The notes under the pieces are model-generated. The model was not told where the DNA came from and did no database searches. It was given only the letters and a program-made list of their open reading frames with translations. Of a stretch of 64,000 bases of DNA, positions 1 to 12,400 are shown in pieces. Each line of letters starts with the position of its first letter. Position 1 is the stretch's first letter. The stretch comes from Mimachlamys varia (taxonomy: Eukaryota > Mollusca > Bivalvia > Pectinida > Pectinidae). The stretch covers positions 48,466,401 to 48,530,400 of the forward strand of contig OX392527.1 in NCBI GenBank assembly GCA_947623455.1, read 5' to 3'. Both the position numbers and the translations under genes were made by a program.

Positions 1-152
1 GTGAAGATCTTGGCAGTATTAAACATACCAATTTGTAAATATATCAATATAATCAATCAATTTAGTCCAAATTTGCATAAAAAGATGTTACACAGCTTGT
101 TTAAAGAGTGAAAATCTTTTGAGAAGGAAATCTCCATTGATTGTATATCACC

Positions 153-324
153 TTAAAGGCCCAATATACGTAACTTTAGGCAAAACTTGAAGCGGAAATC
201 AAGCCAAATAACTTATCATATTTATAGATTTAGTTAAGATTAACTGATATCAGCAATATTCAAGATGTCATAATTGTTCAGAAATCCTAAAAATTTCCTG
301 AAGTTACATATATTGGGCCTTTAA
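153..324. mobile_element. TTAA-flanked MITE, family A, copy 1 (internally deleted, inverted)
   Basis: 172 bp. Both ends read TTAA-AGGCCCAATATACGTAACTT (inverted at the right end) and the inside matches the 3' third of the longer copies in reverse. The TTAA on both sides suggests a piggyBac-type target site. It lies in the last WDFY3 intron of the window. Confidence 0.85.
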
Positions 325-353
325 GGCAATGATGAAATATGTTAGATACTCAC

Positions 354-455
354 AGTCATGTGAACATTAGACGAAGGAGATGACTTTAGGGGCAGCTCTT
401 TCTTCTTGGTTCTTGTTGCAAATCGTAACATACCACTCCCAACCTTTTGTAGTTT
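354..455 (-). CDS. WDFY3: WDFY3 exon 40 (last exon within the window)
   Basis: 102 nt, phase 0 to 0. It reads KLQKVGSGMLRFATRTKKKE, then LPLKSSPSSNVHMT, corresponding to the basic linker before the PH-BEACH module (KLSRVSSGFGLSKLTGSRRNRKE in human). Acceptor TTGACAG, donor TGACT|GTGAGT. No further exon is visible between 1 and 353; the gene continues beyond the left edge. Confidence 0.85.
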
Positions 456-3400
456 CTGTCAATGTAACACCAAAAGCACAATGAGACAAGCTCTAAGCAT
501 GCCACTCTTTCAACCTTATTTATCTATTTTCAAAGGCCCTGTTGCAGCTATATAGAGGTTTTGGCCAAAAGAGCTTATTCATTAAATATGACTGATAAAA
601 TTCGCCTCTGGAATGACGAACTTGCAGTCACTCTTAATAGCCTAAAGGTGCAAATTAAACTTCCATAAAAATTTCTTTGATTGCATTAAGTATATACCTC
701 TCTTAAACAACTGATAAGACTGGGACCTACCGATTGTATCTGAGCTGGAAGTCTCTCTGTGTAGGAAACGTTGCCCTTTCTCTCCGAGTCAGCATACGCT
801 ATCCACACCTTAGAGGCACTCTCCTGTATCAAACCCCTAAACACACGACATCATTTCGTCAAAAAAAAAAAAAAAAACATTTCCAAAAATAATCAAACTT
901 AATAGGAACGAAAATCAAATAGATTTTCAAAGATTAAAAGAGTAAACAATGCCTTGGCCATCTCAGATTACCTGAAATGTATGAGCTAAAGTTGGTGGTC
1001 TTACCTGACAGAACTGAGATCTGGAGATGTTATCTTGGCACTAGCTGGGTCCATGTTATTCAGCTGAGTTTTAAACACTTCTTCAAGAACCTAGTCGAGG
1101 GAGGCAAGAAAAATGTTTCAATTTTAGAAAGATAAACAGTCGAGACTATCTGAAGTGACTTTCAAAAGGACTGTTTAATTTTGGTCAGATATATATATAT
1201 GGCAGGCTTGATGCTTAACGATGTATACATTGAATGAAATTGCATAAAAAATAAGTCTTGTACATGTATTAATATCTTAATTGTGATGACAATGATTACA
1301 CTGAATAAAATCCCTCGTCTGCATCGAAATCAAAAATTGAAATTAATTTTCTTTCGTTAAAACCGTTTTATCTTAACTTTTACTAATACCTGTTAACAGA
1401 GCTTCAGTTTGAGTGGAGAAAATTTTGCAAATCATCAGTTAATACATGTTTTCAATTAAAGTACAGTTTTATGAAATTTTAAAAGGACATAGCCTTTTGA
1501 AACGGGGACAGTTTCTCCCATACATGTATTTATTTTTTATTTCCCACCATTCAACACCATCTATACACAAGTTTCAGCATACCGGTTTTTTACAGGCATA
1601 CAACTCCTCCCAAACACGTTTGGCTGCGTTGGCCACCAGGTGGTGCCCTTCTATGACACTAGAACTCAGCTCCATATAGGCAAGATCCGCCACCTCCTCC
1701 GTATACTCCTCACCTTCCTCCATATTTACATGCCACGTTGTCCGCATAGCCTTACCCCCGTGCAGGTTGGCAGCACTGAAATAGAAGTCCTCAGTACAAA
1801 CATGGGGTAATTGTTAACAGGGAGATGGCCAGGCCAAACCTGTGGAAAACAGGGAGATGGTCGGGCCAAACCTGTGGAACACTCATAGCCTTACCCCCGT
1901 GTAAGTTAGCGGCACTGAAATAGAAGTCCTCAGTACAAACATGGGGGTAATTATTAACAGGGAGATGGCCGGGTCAAACCTGTGGAACACACTGAACTCT
2001 CTGAAGCAATATATAGCTTATCAAATATAAGGTTCTCTACTGATTATGCTATATTATTATAATGCTTCTTAAAGTTATTTTATAATTAATCGTGTGGGGG
2101 AGGTGTGAGGCACATGTGTTAATATATTTTTGGAGGTAGGGTTAAAACCAGATCTACCTTCCATTCCTTATATCATATCACTTTTATTTTTAACCAGATC
2201 TGCCTACCATTACCTTATATTAAGCCACTTTTATTGCTATTTGATGAGTTGGGCCTATGAAGACGTGCCTTCTCCTCATTCCTTACATGATTTGCTCACA
2301 ATATCAAAATTTGTTCAACCTGTGGTGGATAATGTTCCTAAAGATTACAGTCAAAGCAGAAAGCATGGAAAACACCTTTATATAATCCCCTCATTTCATT
2401 TCCTACCTCACTTACCATCAACATGTTTCATAATTTTTTTTTTACAAATTCCTTCAAATATTTCCCTCAATATACCAACATACAACATTACAAACAGCTT
2501 TCCAATTGATCTTAAATTTCCTTACCTGTACCTTCCTTTGATGCCTAGCTTACTGCTTATGACATCAATCCTACTACAGAAGTGAGAGATTGATAGACAA
2601 AGTCACCCATAGGTATCAACCCCTGAAACCTCCAATGTGGGAGATCTCCCTCATATAACATTTCTAATGAGAGATATTCTGCATGAGCATGCAAATGAAA
2701 ATGCTTAACTCAATTTTTCTTTTCCCTTTTATATGTATCAAAATTATTCCTTTTTTTTTCAAAAATTTGATTCAGATACAACTGTTAAGATCTTAACACA
2801 TACTCTCCAGTTACTTGGAGATCATTTGACTACAGAATGTAGATTTTGAAATTGTTCAGGTTTAGCTGTAAGTGAGGGAGTTTCAAGGGAGACTGGTAAA
2901 TTTTGGTTAACATGAGGTAGTTTCCTTTCTCATGAGGTATTGTCTTAACACAATTATCACTGATGACCAACAACTTGACTTGAGTACCTTGATTTCAAGT
3001 ACACTGACCACAAATGTAAATCTGGATTTAGTTGTTCATACATTAGCTAGCAAACCAATTCTGACACATCAACTTTTCAAAATATCTTATCATTTTTGAA
3101 TATATATATTTTTTTTTTGATGTTCGAATAGTATTAAAAACATTGAACATGTTTAGATTTTTGCATTTTTGATATTATAAATCATTTAGTGATTATGTTA
3201 ACTATTCTAAAGAAAATATTTGAACATTTCCAGCCAGATTACAAAACTTATAACAACCTACAACAGACATGTGCTTTACGGTGCAAACCTTTCACTACTA
3301 CCCAACATGTCCCTTACCTTGTTGACTTACCAGATAGTGAGGCACTGAAAGGACAATACCACTGATGGTTATTAAGAACAACTCAGTCAACTACCTTACC

Positions 3401-6400
3401 AAAGCCATGGAAATGGCAGCCACTTACTCAATTGTGTTTCAAATGTTTGAAAGATATTTCAATTCATGATCCTCTCTCCTTGTTAATGTGAAAAAAGGTT
3501 TCAAATTTCAATTATCAATTCAAAGTGTCATTTTGTGACTGTCAAAACCTATTTCACGCCTGATATAATCAAAGTTACTTGAAGAAGTTCTGATTTCAGC
3601 CTCAAAAAAGGTATCTAAATCTTGACCAAGACAAACTGAAATTTCATCATCTCTATGCCTTGGATAATGCATCTGCCCTATATAAAACAGTATCACACAA
3701 AGTGTACCTTTGGCTGGGGTCCTCGGTCAGCTGGAGTAGACAGTAACACAGACATACGAGGAACTCCTGGTCGTAGTTGGCCGGCCCAAATACCAGGCCT
3801 CGGTTGCTGGTCAGTTTGTGGAGAGCGTCCAGGACTGTGGTCTGTACGGCCACTGACTGTATCGGCCGGGACAGTTGAAACAGCACAGTCCGGTTCAGTG
3901 ACCGGTATATCAGGTCCAATGAGATTCCTGATGCTGAAATGGGACCAACTTATTACAAGCTTCACAGAGCATTGATGTTCATTTATTTCATTCAAATCAA
4001 TGTAAAATCTCATTAAGTCTCCAAGAATTTTTTTTTTTTGCCAGCCATGTGGAAAACACCTGTTTCCACTTGACAGTAAAAAACATGTTTCAACAACACT
4101 GCCACTCAGCAGCTAATTCAGCTAGTGGAGCTGGAGATAAATTCAAATTCCATGGACAGTCTGTAACTGGCATCCTACACAGAATTACTTTCCGACATTC
4201 TGCTAGCTATTTGTACAGTTAGATAGACTATAACAATCAGGATGAAATATCTTTTCCCAGGACACTACAATAGTAGCGTTTGACAAACAATGTCTTGGTA
4301 TGTGGGCCAACAAACTACCATTTATCATATTAATCTGTCTTGTATTTAAATATTTACACAATGTACCTACCTTTGCGTTTGGCTTGCTGGATAAGTTTAC
4401 TGATGAATTCAAACACTTCCTTTGACTCCCGTGTGAATACATCTGTTCAAAATAAGAGGTATGGGAATGTTATGGTGGAAGATTTATCAGTTATACTTGT
4501 AAACTTTGATATCAAATATCTTATATAACTAATTCCTTATTAATACACAACAGTAAATGACATGTGAATAATCGCACTATTTACCAGAACAAAACAAATT
4601 GTACCAGATATTTGCTCTTGAATAGGAAAACGTGTAAATATTAATTAGCTGAAAGGAAGAATGCCAAACTATGACATTTTTATTCCAGTTGGTTTCTGCA
4701 CTTTATACAATTCGAGAGTAAACCCTAGGTAGTACAGATGCCCTTAGCTATAAGAGCGATACTTACTCTGCCAGAGTTTGTCGACAAGTCGACTGGCGAA
4801 GTAGAAGACATTACTGGCCATGTTGGTGTAGCTACCACCACTACCAATAGGTAAGGCTGCCTGGTCTCCTAGTAACACATCAGCCGCCACCAGGTGTTCC
4901 ATCACAGTCTTCATGATTTCTGTTTGGTATTCCTTCCTCTGTGCCCGCGACGCATTCTCAGGGGAGGCCTGTTATACATGGACAGTGTTAATAGCATATG
5001 TGCCTTGTTATTCGCTTCCATTTTTTTTTTTTCATAAATTCAAGTTTACTTGTTTCTGAGGTTTTTTCAGCTGTCAAAATTAAACACTAAACACATCATT
5101 GGAAAGAGCAGACTTACTACAAATTGTACTGCAACAAGTTCCTATGCTTATTGCAAGACAGAAATTTAAGAAATAACACTTAGCATCTTACTGTATTGCA
5201 GAAAGATTGGGGTGCTTTCTTTCAATTTTCACAATTGTTTTATTGATACAGCATTTGCAGTTAAATTGTAGATATGAATTAAGACAAATATTCTATTGCC
5301 TGTGTTTATATCAACAATTCCAATGGAACCAGAAAGGCTGAGAAAGAAAATAATCATTAAAGTTAAATGTTGTATGGTATGTTAGAAAATCCCACACTTA
5401 CATCGAGTACGACGTCTAGTATGACAGTGGACTTGGACGACATCTGCTGGGAGAAACTGTCTATCACAATGGTCCGCAAGAAATCTATCACAAACTTGCG
5501 GGCGGGATGTCCTGTCAGAAAGCCTACAACATAATTCAACACACATGTTACATGGGAACCTTAACTCATTCATCCTGAAATTTCATAATGGACTATTCCA
5601 TCCTTTGAACTGGAGGAGTTCAAATGCGTCTTCATGGGTTAATAAGTTATTTATCATGTCATGTGAGGCAAAATCCTTTTGACTGTAGCATGATTGCAGG
5701 GCATTCAGTTAGAATATTAGTAGGATAGTCTAAAATACTGGGTCGATATTCATGGAACTTAAATTTTAAACATTATCAAGAATATTTGCTGTTTAGTTAA
5801 CTTCAGATAATTTGTTGTGACATAAGTCTACATTGGGATAACAAACTACTGCCTCCTTACCAGGTTTGTATTTTTCTGGGGTGCTTATATTGACAAAGGA
5901 CTCCGAGTCGGGGAAAGGTTTGAACTCCTCTGTCGGTGTGGTGACGTCTCCTCCGTCAGACTCGATGATCACGTTGGGAAAGAGAGTCGCTGCCAGACTG
6001 CCGATGAGTTCGGGTGAAGAAGACAGCATGATGAACTCCGGCTGGTTGTGATACAGAAACAACAGAAACTGCATCAAGGTCACAGGATACTCTTGTACCC
6101 AGCTATCCTTCTCTACCTCCACATCCTGTCAAAGAAAGATCGATTTTAAGGTCAAGGACACTTATGTTTCTTTTTTACTTATCAAATTGCACACCAAATA
6201 AATTAAAAGTCTAGGTCATTTGATGATTTCTGTCTTAATCCAGCATCCTATAAATTGAAGATAACAAGTCAATGTATGATATCAGTGATTAATTTACAAT
6301 TTATTTTCATGGGTCCTTTTAGTACATATTGCTAAAAACAATGGGTCCCACAATGTTAAAATGAAGTATTTCCCGAATTTCTGTGAGTCCCAACATAATT

Positions 6401-9400
6401 TTATGAGTACAAGACTTGGGACTCGCATGTAGATTGATCACTGTGATATGTATTTTCTACTTCCTGCAATTTCATGTCCTGTAAATATAGGTCAAAAGTT
6501 AAGGTTAAGGCCACAAAACTGACTTAATATAATATTTAATCAAACAAGTTGAAAGTCAAGGTTGCAGGGTTTTACCACTCCTCTCAGACACGTCCTCCAA
6601 AGCAAAGGTTAACATTTGATATATTCAAGATTGCAAGTAATTCCTATCTGAACATTAAATTTTTATAGTAAATTAAAGATCAAAACCTGTAATTTCAAAA
6701 ATCCACAGGACATTGTCCGTAAAAGAGCAATACCACTTTGACAAGTACTTATGAGGTTCAGCATGTTCCTGATCATAGACATGATGACCAGTGCAGCATC
6801 ACGACACACCAAGTACTTACGAGGTTCAGCATGATCCTGATCATAGACATGATGACCAGTGCAGCATCAGGACACACCAAGTACTTACGAGGTTCAGCAT
6901 GATCCTGATCATTGACATGATGACCAGTGCAGCATCACGACACACCAAGTACTTACGAGGTTCAGCATGTTCCTGATCATAGACATGATGACCAGTGCGG
7001 CATCACGACACACCAAGTACTTACGAGGTTCAGCATGTTCCTGATCATAGACATGATGACCAGTGCGGCATCACGACACACCAAGTACTTACGAGGTTCA
7101 GCATGTTCCTGATCATAGACATGATGACCAGTGCGGCATCACGACACACCAAGTACTTACGAGGTTCAGCATGTTCCTTATCATAGACATGATGACCAGT
7201 GCGGCATCACGACACACCAAGTACTTACGAGGTTCAGCATGTTCCTTATCATAGACATGATGACCAGTGCGGCATCACGACACACCAAGTACTTACGAGG
7301 TTCAGCATGTTCCTTATCATAGACATGATGACCAGTGCGGCATCACGACACACCAAGTACTTACGAGGTTCAGCATGTTCCTGATCATAGACATGATGAC
7401 CAGTGCGGCATCAGGACACAGCTCTGTGTGTTTCTCCTTAGCTACTATAGACACCGGTTTACTAGCCGGCACACCAAATATCACTGTCCATACAGCGTCG
7501 AGATTCAACTGAAAAAAAATACCAACATCAATTAACATTCAACTACAGCTTTTACCAACGCTGGATCATAACGCAATGGACAGGTGGACAACTAGACAAG
7601 ATCACCAGGAAACTATAATATATCCTTGATTTGAAATTTTATGAAATTCTTGAATATGTGATTTTCTAATGAATCCTTTCCTTGTACAAATTGATCTTCA
7701 GCAAGATTCTATTTTATAGCAAATTGTTGAAACATCTGTAGAAATTTATATTTAATAACAATTTAAAAGACACAGCCCAGAAAAGATCATATTAGAAGAC
7801 TAGAAGAAGAATCGGTATTAAAGGCCCAATATACGTAACTTCAGGAAATTTTTCGAGATTCTGAAAAATTATGAAAAAAAATCCAGTTGATGACCATGCA
7901 AAAATAAGTCTCAAACGAAGTAAACCTGAGTGGTAACTAACGAGAAAATATTGACAAAAAAATTCCAAAGAATTGAAAATAGTTCAGGTGGGGCCCACTT
8001 CAACAACAAACCGAAGGTAGAAGACAGCTAGATATGGACGCGTGTTTACAAATACCGTGTTTCAACTGCTGCTGTACCGGTAACCGCGTAAGAATTCATC
8101 TTGAGTATTGCTGATATCATTTGATATTAACTTAATCTATAAATGTAATAAGATATTAGGCTTGATTTTCGCTTCATGTTTTTGCCGAAAGTTACGTATA
8201 TTGGGCCTTTAAAAATATGTTTCTTTCCATTCAAAGGGGGGGTTGGGGGGATACACAATAATACAGCAATATTCAGCTGTATGAATGTGTGTCATACCTG
8301 ACAGTCAGTGGGTAGTTTGTTGGCCTGTTGCCCTAGTAACAGTGCCATCAACAGGAAGTAGACTTCAGGCACATGACTGTGTTTGGGGAGCAGCCATTGC
8401 AAGGCATTAAAGCCTGGTACACGACAGATCTCTTTGTTTAGCTCTCTCTTCTGTCCTCCTTTACTGTTGGTGCCAATATTTAACCCTGTCAATGGAAACA
8501 ATATCAAATCATTGATAACAAATTAAAATTCATCAACACAAACTTAAGAAGATCTAAGCAGTGTTACCCCTCTCCCCCTTCTTTCTCTTATTTTAATTTT
8601 TCTTCTCTATGTTTGAAAATATTTGACCTGTATGGTGTATATCAATGTTTTTCTCTGTTTTTTTACCATCTGTTGGTCTTTGCAGTCTGTACAGTGTATA
8701 TCATTGTAAGTTTTTCTGTTTTTTACAATCTGTTGGTCTTTGCAGTAATGTTAGCTGTGAATTATTTTCATAATTCACCTTAGCCATTAAAATCATCATC
8801 TCAAGTTTGTTTCTTTACATCTCCACAATGGCATCATCACAACTACAGTTGTCATATATCAAATAGATCAATCATATGTACTTATAAATTATGCATCCAA
8901 CATCATAATGACCCTTTAAAACTAAATAACAGAATGTAACTTGAAGTATGTCTGTGTGCCGCCTTCCCCTATACGAAATTAGTTCTTCATGCTTACGTAT
9001 GCAAAGTTTGATGACAATCGGATTAGTAGATATTTAAATAATCTGGTTACATTACCATGGGACTGGATACAACACGATGGGACACGACACGACGGCACGG
9101 GACGGACATGAGTAACACTATATGCTCCCCCCCCCCCCCAATTTCATGGCAGGGCCATAACCAGCATTTCCTACCTAGCATAACTCCAACATGTTGCTTG
9201 AGAACGGGCTCGGTGTTTCTGAGCCAGCCCCCGCCCGGATTGCCTTCCCTGAACCGTTGTACGGCTGTGGGGTTCTGTAACATCACCAGTAGGATACGAA
9301 GAGCCATGATGACAGTCGAAGGGTGGACGTGGCCTTGTACAAACAGTAGCAGCCAATCAAAACCAAGCACTTTCTGTATTTCTTCACACGTCCTGAAACA

Positions 9401-12400
9401 ACACGAAACATCTTGAATATTGTGTAACAGGAGAGACAAGAAATGCGATGACCAGTTATGTTCGAGCCTGGGACTCTCTAGACTTTATAAGTAGGCCCTA
9501 CCTATTATGCTATCTGGTTGCCAATGATTGACCCAGTCCAGTTTTCCAGCAATTGCTTCCAAAAGTGACAAAAAAAATCTTTTTGATTTATTTAAAACAA
9601 AGAAAACCTGTATTTTCATACACTGGAGAGAGAATTAGGACCTACATTTTAATCAGATTGATTACAATACAAATTGTTAAAGTTTTAACTTGACATTTTC
9701 AGTGTTTAAAAGGAAGGCAGGACAACATGTTTGCTAGGAATTTTCCACTAATTAAATTTTGATCCTAGAGGTAAGATTTACTGTGACATGATAACCGTGC
9801 AGAGCACACTTTCTGCTGGTGATGTAACATAGCTCTCAACACAGACGACAAGACTATATCCTGGGGTACTGACTTTTGTTTATTTATTAAGTATTTATAT
9901 ACACTTTCATATTATTACATGTAAGCTTAATGATTGATTGTGATTGTTAGACTTTCTTTATTTGTGCATTTCAAGTAAAATTATTATCCACGTGTTGTGA
10001 AGCGCTTTAGAGTAATTTTTCAAATTATATAGATCACTATATAAATGTTTTATATTATTATTATCTTATTATTATTTAATCCATCTTGAACCATTTAAAA
10101 ATTTCAGCTTGGACATAACTCATTCAGAAGATGTTAAACTTTTAATGTATATTTTTTAATTGAGAAGAGAAGAGGTAAGACAGGATACTGACTGAGTATT
10201 GACGGGAGCCGAATTGCTGTCCTGTAGGAGCCTCAAGATAATCTCCAGACAAGTGTTCCTCATTTTGATCAGGTACACCGTCGTCTTCTCTGCATCTCCT
10301 CCTGAAAATAACATCAATTTCATTTCTATTTCTTCTTCAAATTTTGATCTACTGCACAAAGTGGTTTTCCAAGTACTGATGGTAAGTTATCATGCTTACT
10401 TACTCAAATTTTAGCCATTTCCAAACCTGATCCATTTTCTTCTTCTTAATATGATAATCATGCATGTGTTTGAAGACCTTCTCTTCTGTAATATTCATAT
10501 ACGTGTATATATTCACTACCACAGCATAGGAATAAAGCTGTGTACATACCTGTAGAGTTGTCTCCCTGTGAGGCCGGAATAAAGCTGTGTACATACCTTT
10601 AGAGTTGTCTCCCTGTGAGGCCGAAATATAGCTGTGTACATACCTGTAGAGTTGTCTCTCTGTGAGGACAGAATACAGCAATGTACATACCTGTAGAGTT
10701 GTCTCCCTGTGAGGCCGGAATAAAGCTGTGTACATACCTGTAGAGTTGTCTCCCTGTGAGGCTGGAATAAAGCTGTGTACATACCTGTAGAGTTGTCTCC
10801 CTGGGAGGCCGGAATAAAGCTGTGTACATACCTGTAGAGTTGTCTCCCTGTGAGGGCGGATTAAAGCTGTGTACATACCTGTAGAGTTGTCTCCTTGTGA
10901 GGCCGGGGCACCCTTCGTCTGGTTGACTCCGTTGAGGACAATGTTTTTCTCTGTAGAGGACATCTGAGGTAGCGTGGACACAATGAACTGACCAAGTCTG
11001 TAATCACACAGTTTAAATCAAAATAACACAACAAAACAACAAATTCAAGAGAGGAAACAAATACTATTTCTTTGACATCACTATGATGAACCTAAGTAAA
11101 TTGGAAGATATGCCAGAGTAAGTAAATACAATAATTCCACGGAAGTGGATGTGTCGCCTGCGCAGCAAGTTCGGAGATAAGTTTTTAGGAGCTATCTATG
11201 GATATGCATTGCATCAGTTCCAAGTGGAATAGAAACAGTGACCTTGACCTTTGATCCTGAAAAGCAATCCCAAGCAAGCACTTTTGGTAAGGAAGTATAC
11301 TCTATGAAGTTTGAGTTTGATTGGCCCAAGGAAACTCAAGTTAGCGCAAGGAAACAGATTTTCTATTTATAGCAAAAGTGACCTTGACCTTTGACCTTCG
11401 ACTCTTAAAAGCAATCACAAGCGAGCACTTTTGGTAAGGTAGCACTGTATGAAGTTTGAGTTTGATTTGCCCAAGGAAACTCAATTTATCGCACGGAAAC
11501 TGTTGTTGCCAGACGCCGCCGCCGACACCGACATAGTGATCCCTATAAGGCGACACAAAAACCAGCCTGTTGTAGCGATACTCAGAATTCCAACAAACGA
11601 TTAAAGCATTCTAGGACAGGCCATTAACTCATTAACTAGTCATAATTACTGGTATCGTAGTAAATTATTAGGATTTTTTGAGAAAATCATTACGATGCTC
11701 CCAAGTATGATTTTTTAAAACTTTCCAAATAAAGTTAATATGATACAAAGCAATACCTGAGTAAGTCATTATGACATACCTGAGAAAGTAATTAAGATAT
11801 ACCTGAGTAAGTCATTGAGACATACCTGAGAAAGACATTATGACATACCTGAGTAAGTCACTAAGACATATCTGAGTGAGATATACGTGAGCAAGTAATT
11901 ATGACATACCTGAGTATGCCATTAAGACATACCTGAGTAAGCCGTTAAGACATACCTGAGTAAGCCATTAAGACATACCTGAATAAGTCATTAAGACATA
12001 CCAGAGTGAGATACACCTGAGTAAGTCATTAAGACACATACCTGAGTAAATCATTAACACACATACCTGAGTAGGCTGTGTTGGTCGGGAGGACCCTGTA
12101 GTAGGACGTACACAACATTTGTGATGGTGTCAATGGTCGCATCTGATAGTTTGGTGTCCTTGAGGATGTGCAGTAACCTTGACGTTAGACCAATGTCCCT
12201 CATTAACTGGAAGTTGCTCACTTGGTCACTAAAAAATAAACCAAAACCTACAAATTTTGAGTCTAATTGCATCATAATATATATTAACCTTATCTGCATC
12301 TTTGATGCAAAACATAACGTATTCATTCTCAAGGCCACATTTTTTCATTTGTACATTAATATCGTCAAACCAAATAGTTAAACTTAGCAAATCTCATGAA

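Noticed and set aside
2130..2585. 151-codon plus-strand frame inside WDFY3 intron 36
   Set aside because: Low-complexity hydrophobic translation of T/C-rich intron; no recognisable domain.
6791..7535. Set of overlapping 61-81-codon plus-strand frames with MRHHDTPSTYEVQH repeats
   Set aside because: They are the antisense reading of the 68-bp splice-donor array; they have no start context and no independent support.
10400..10878. 193-codon minus-strand frame with YTALFRPHRETTLQV repeats as a separate repeat-protein gene
   Set aside because: Its start is exon 27 of WDFY3 and the repeats come from the 47-bp donor array; treated as possible exon extension, not a gene.
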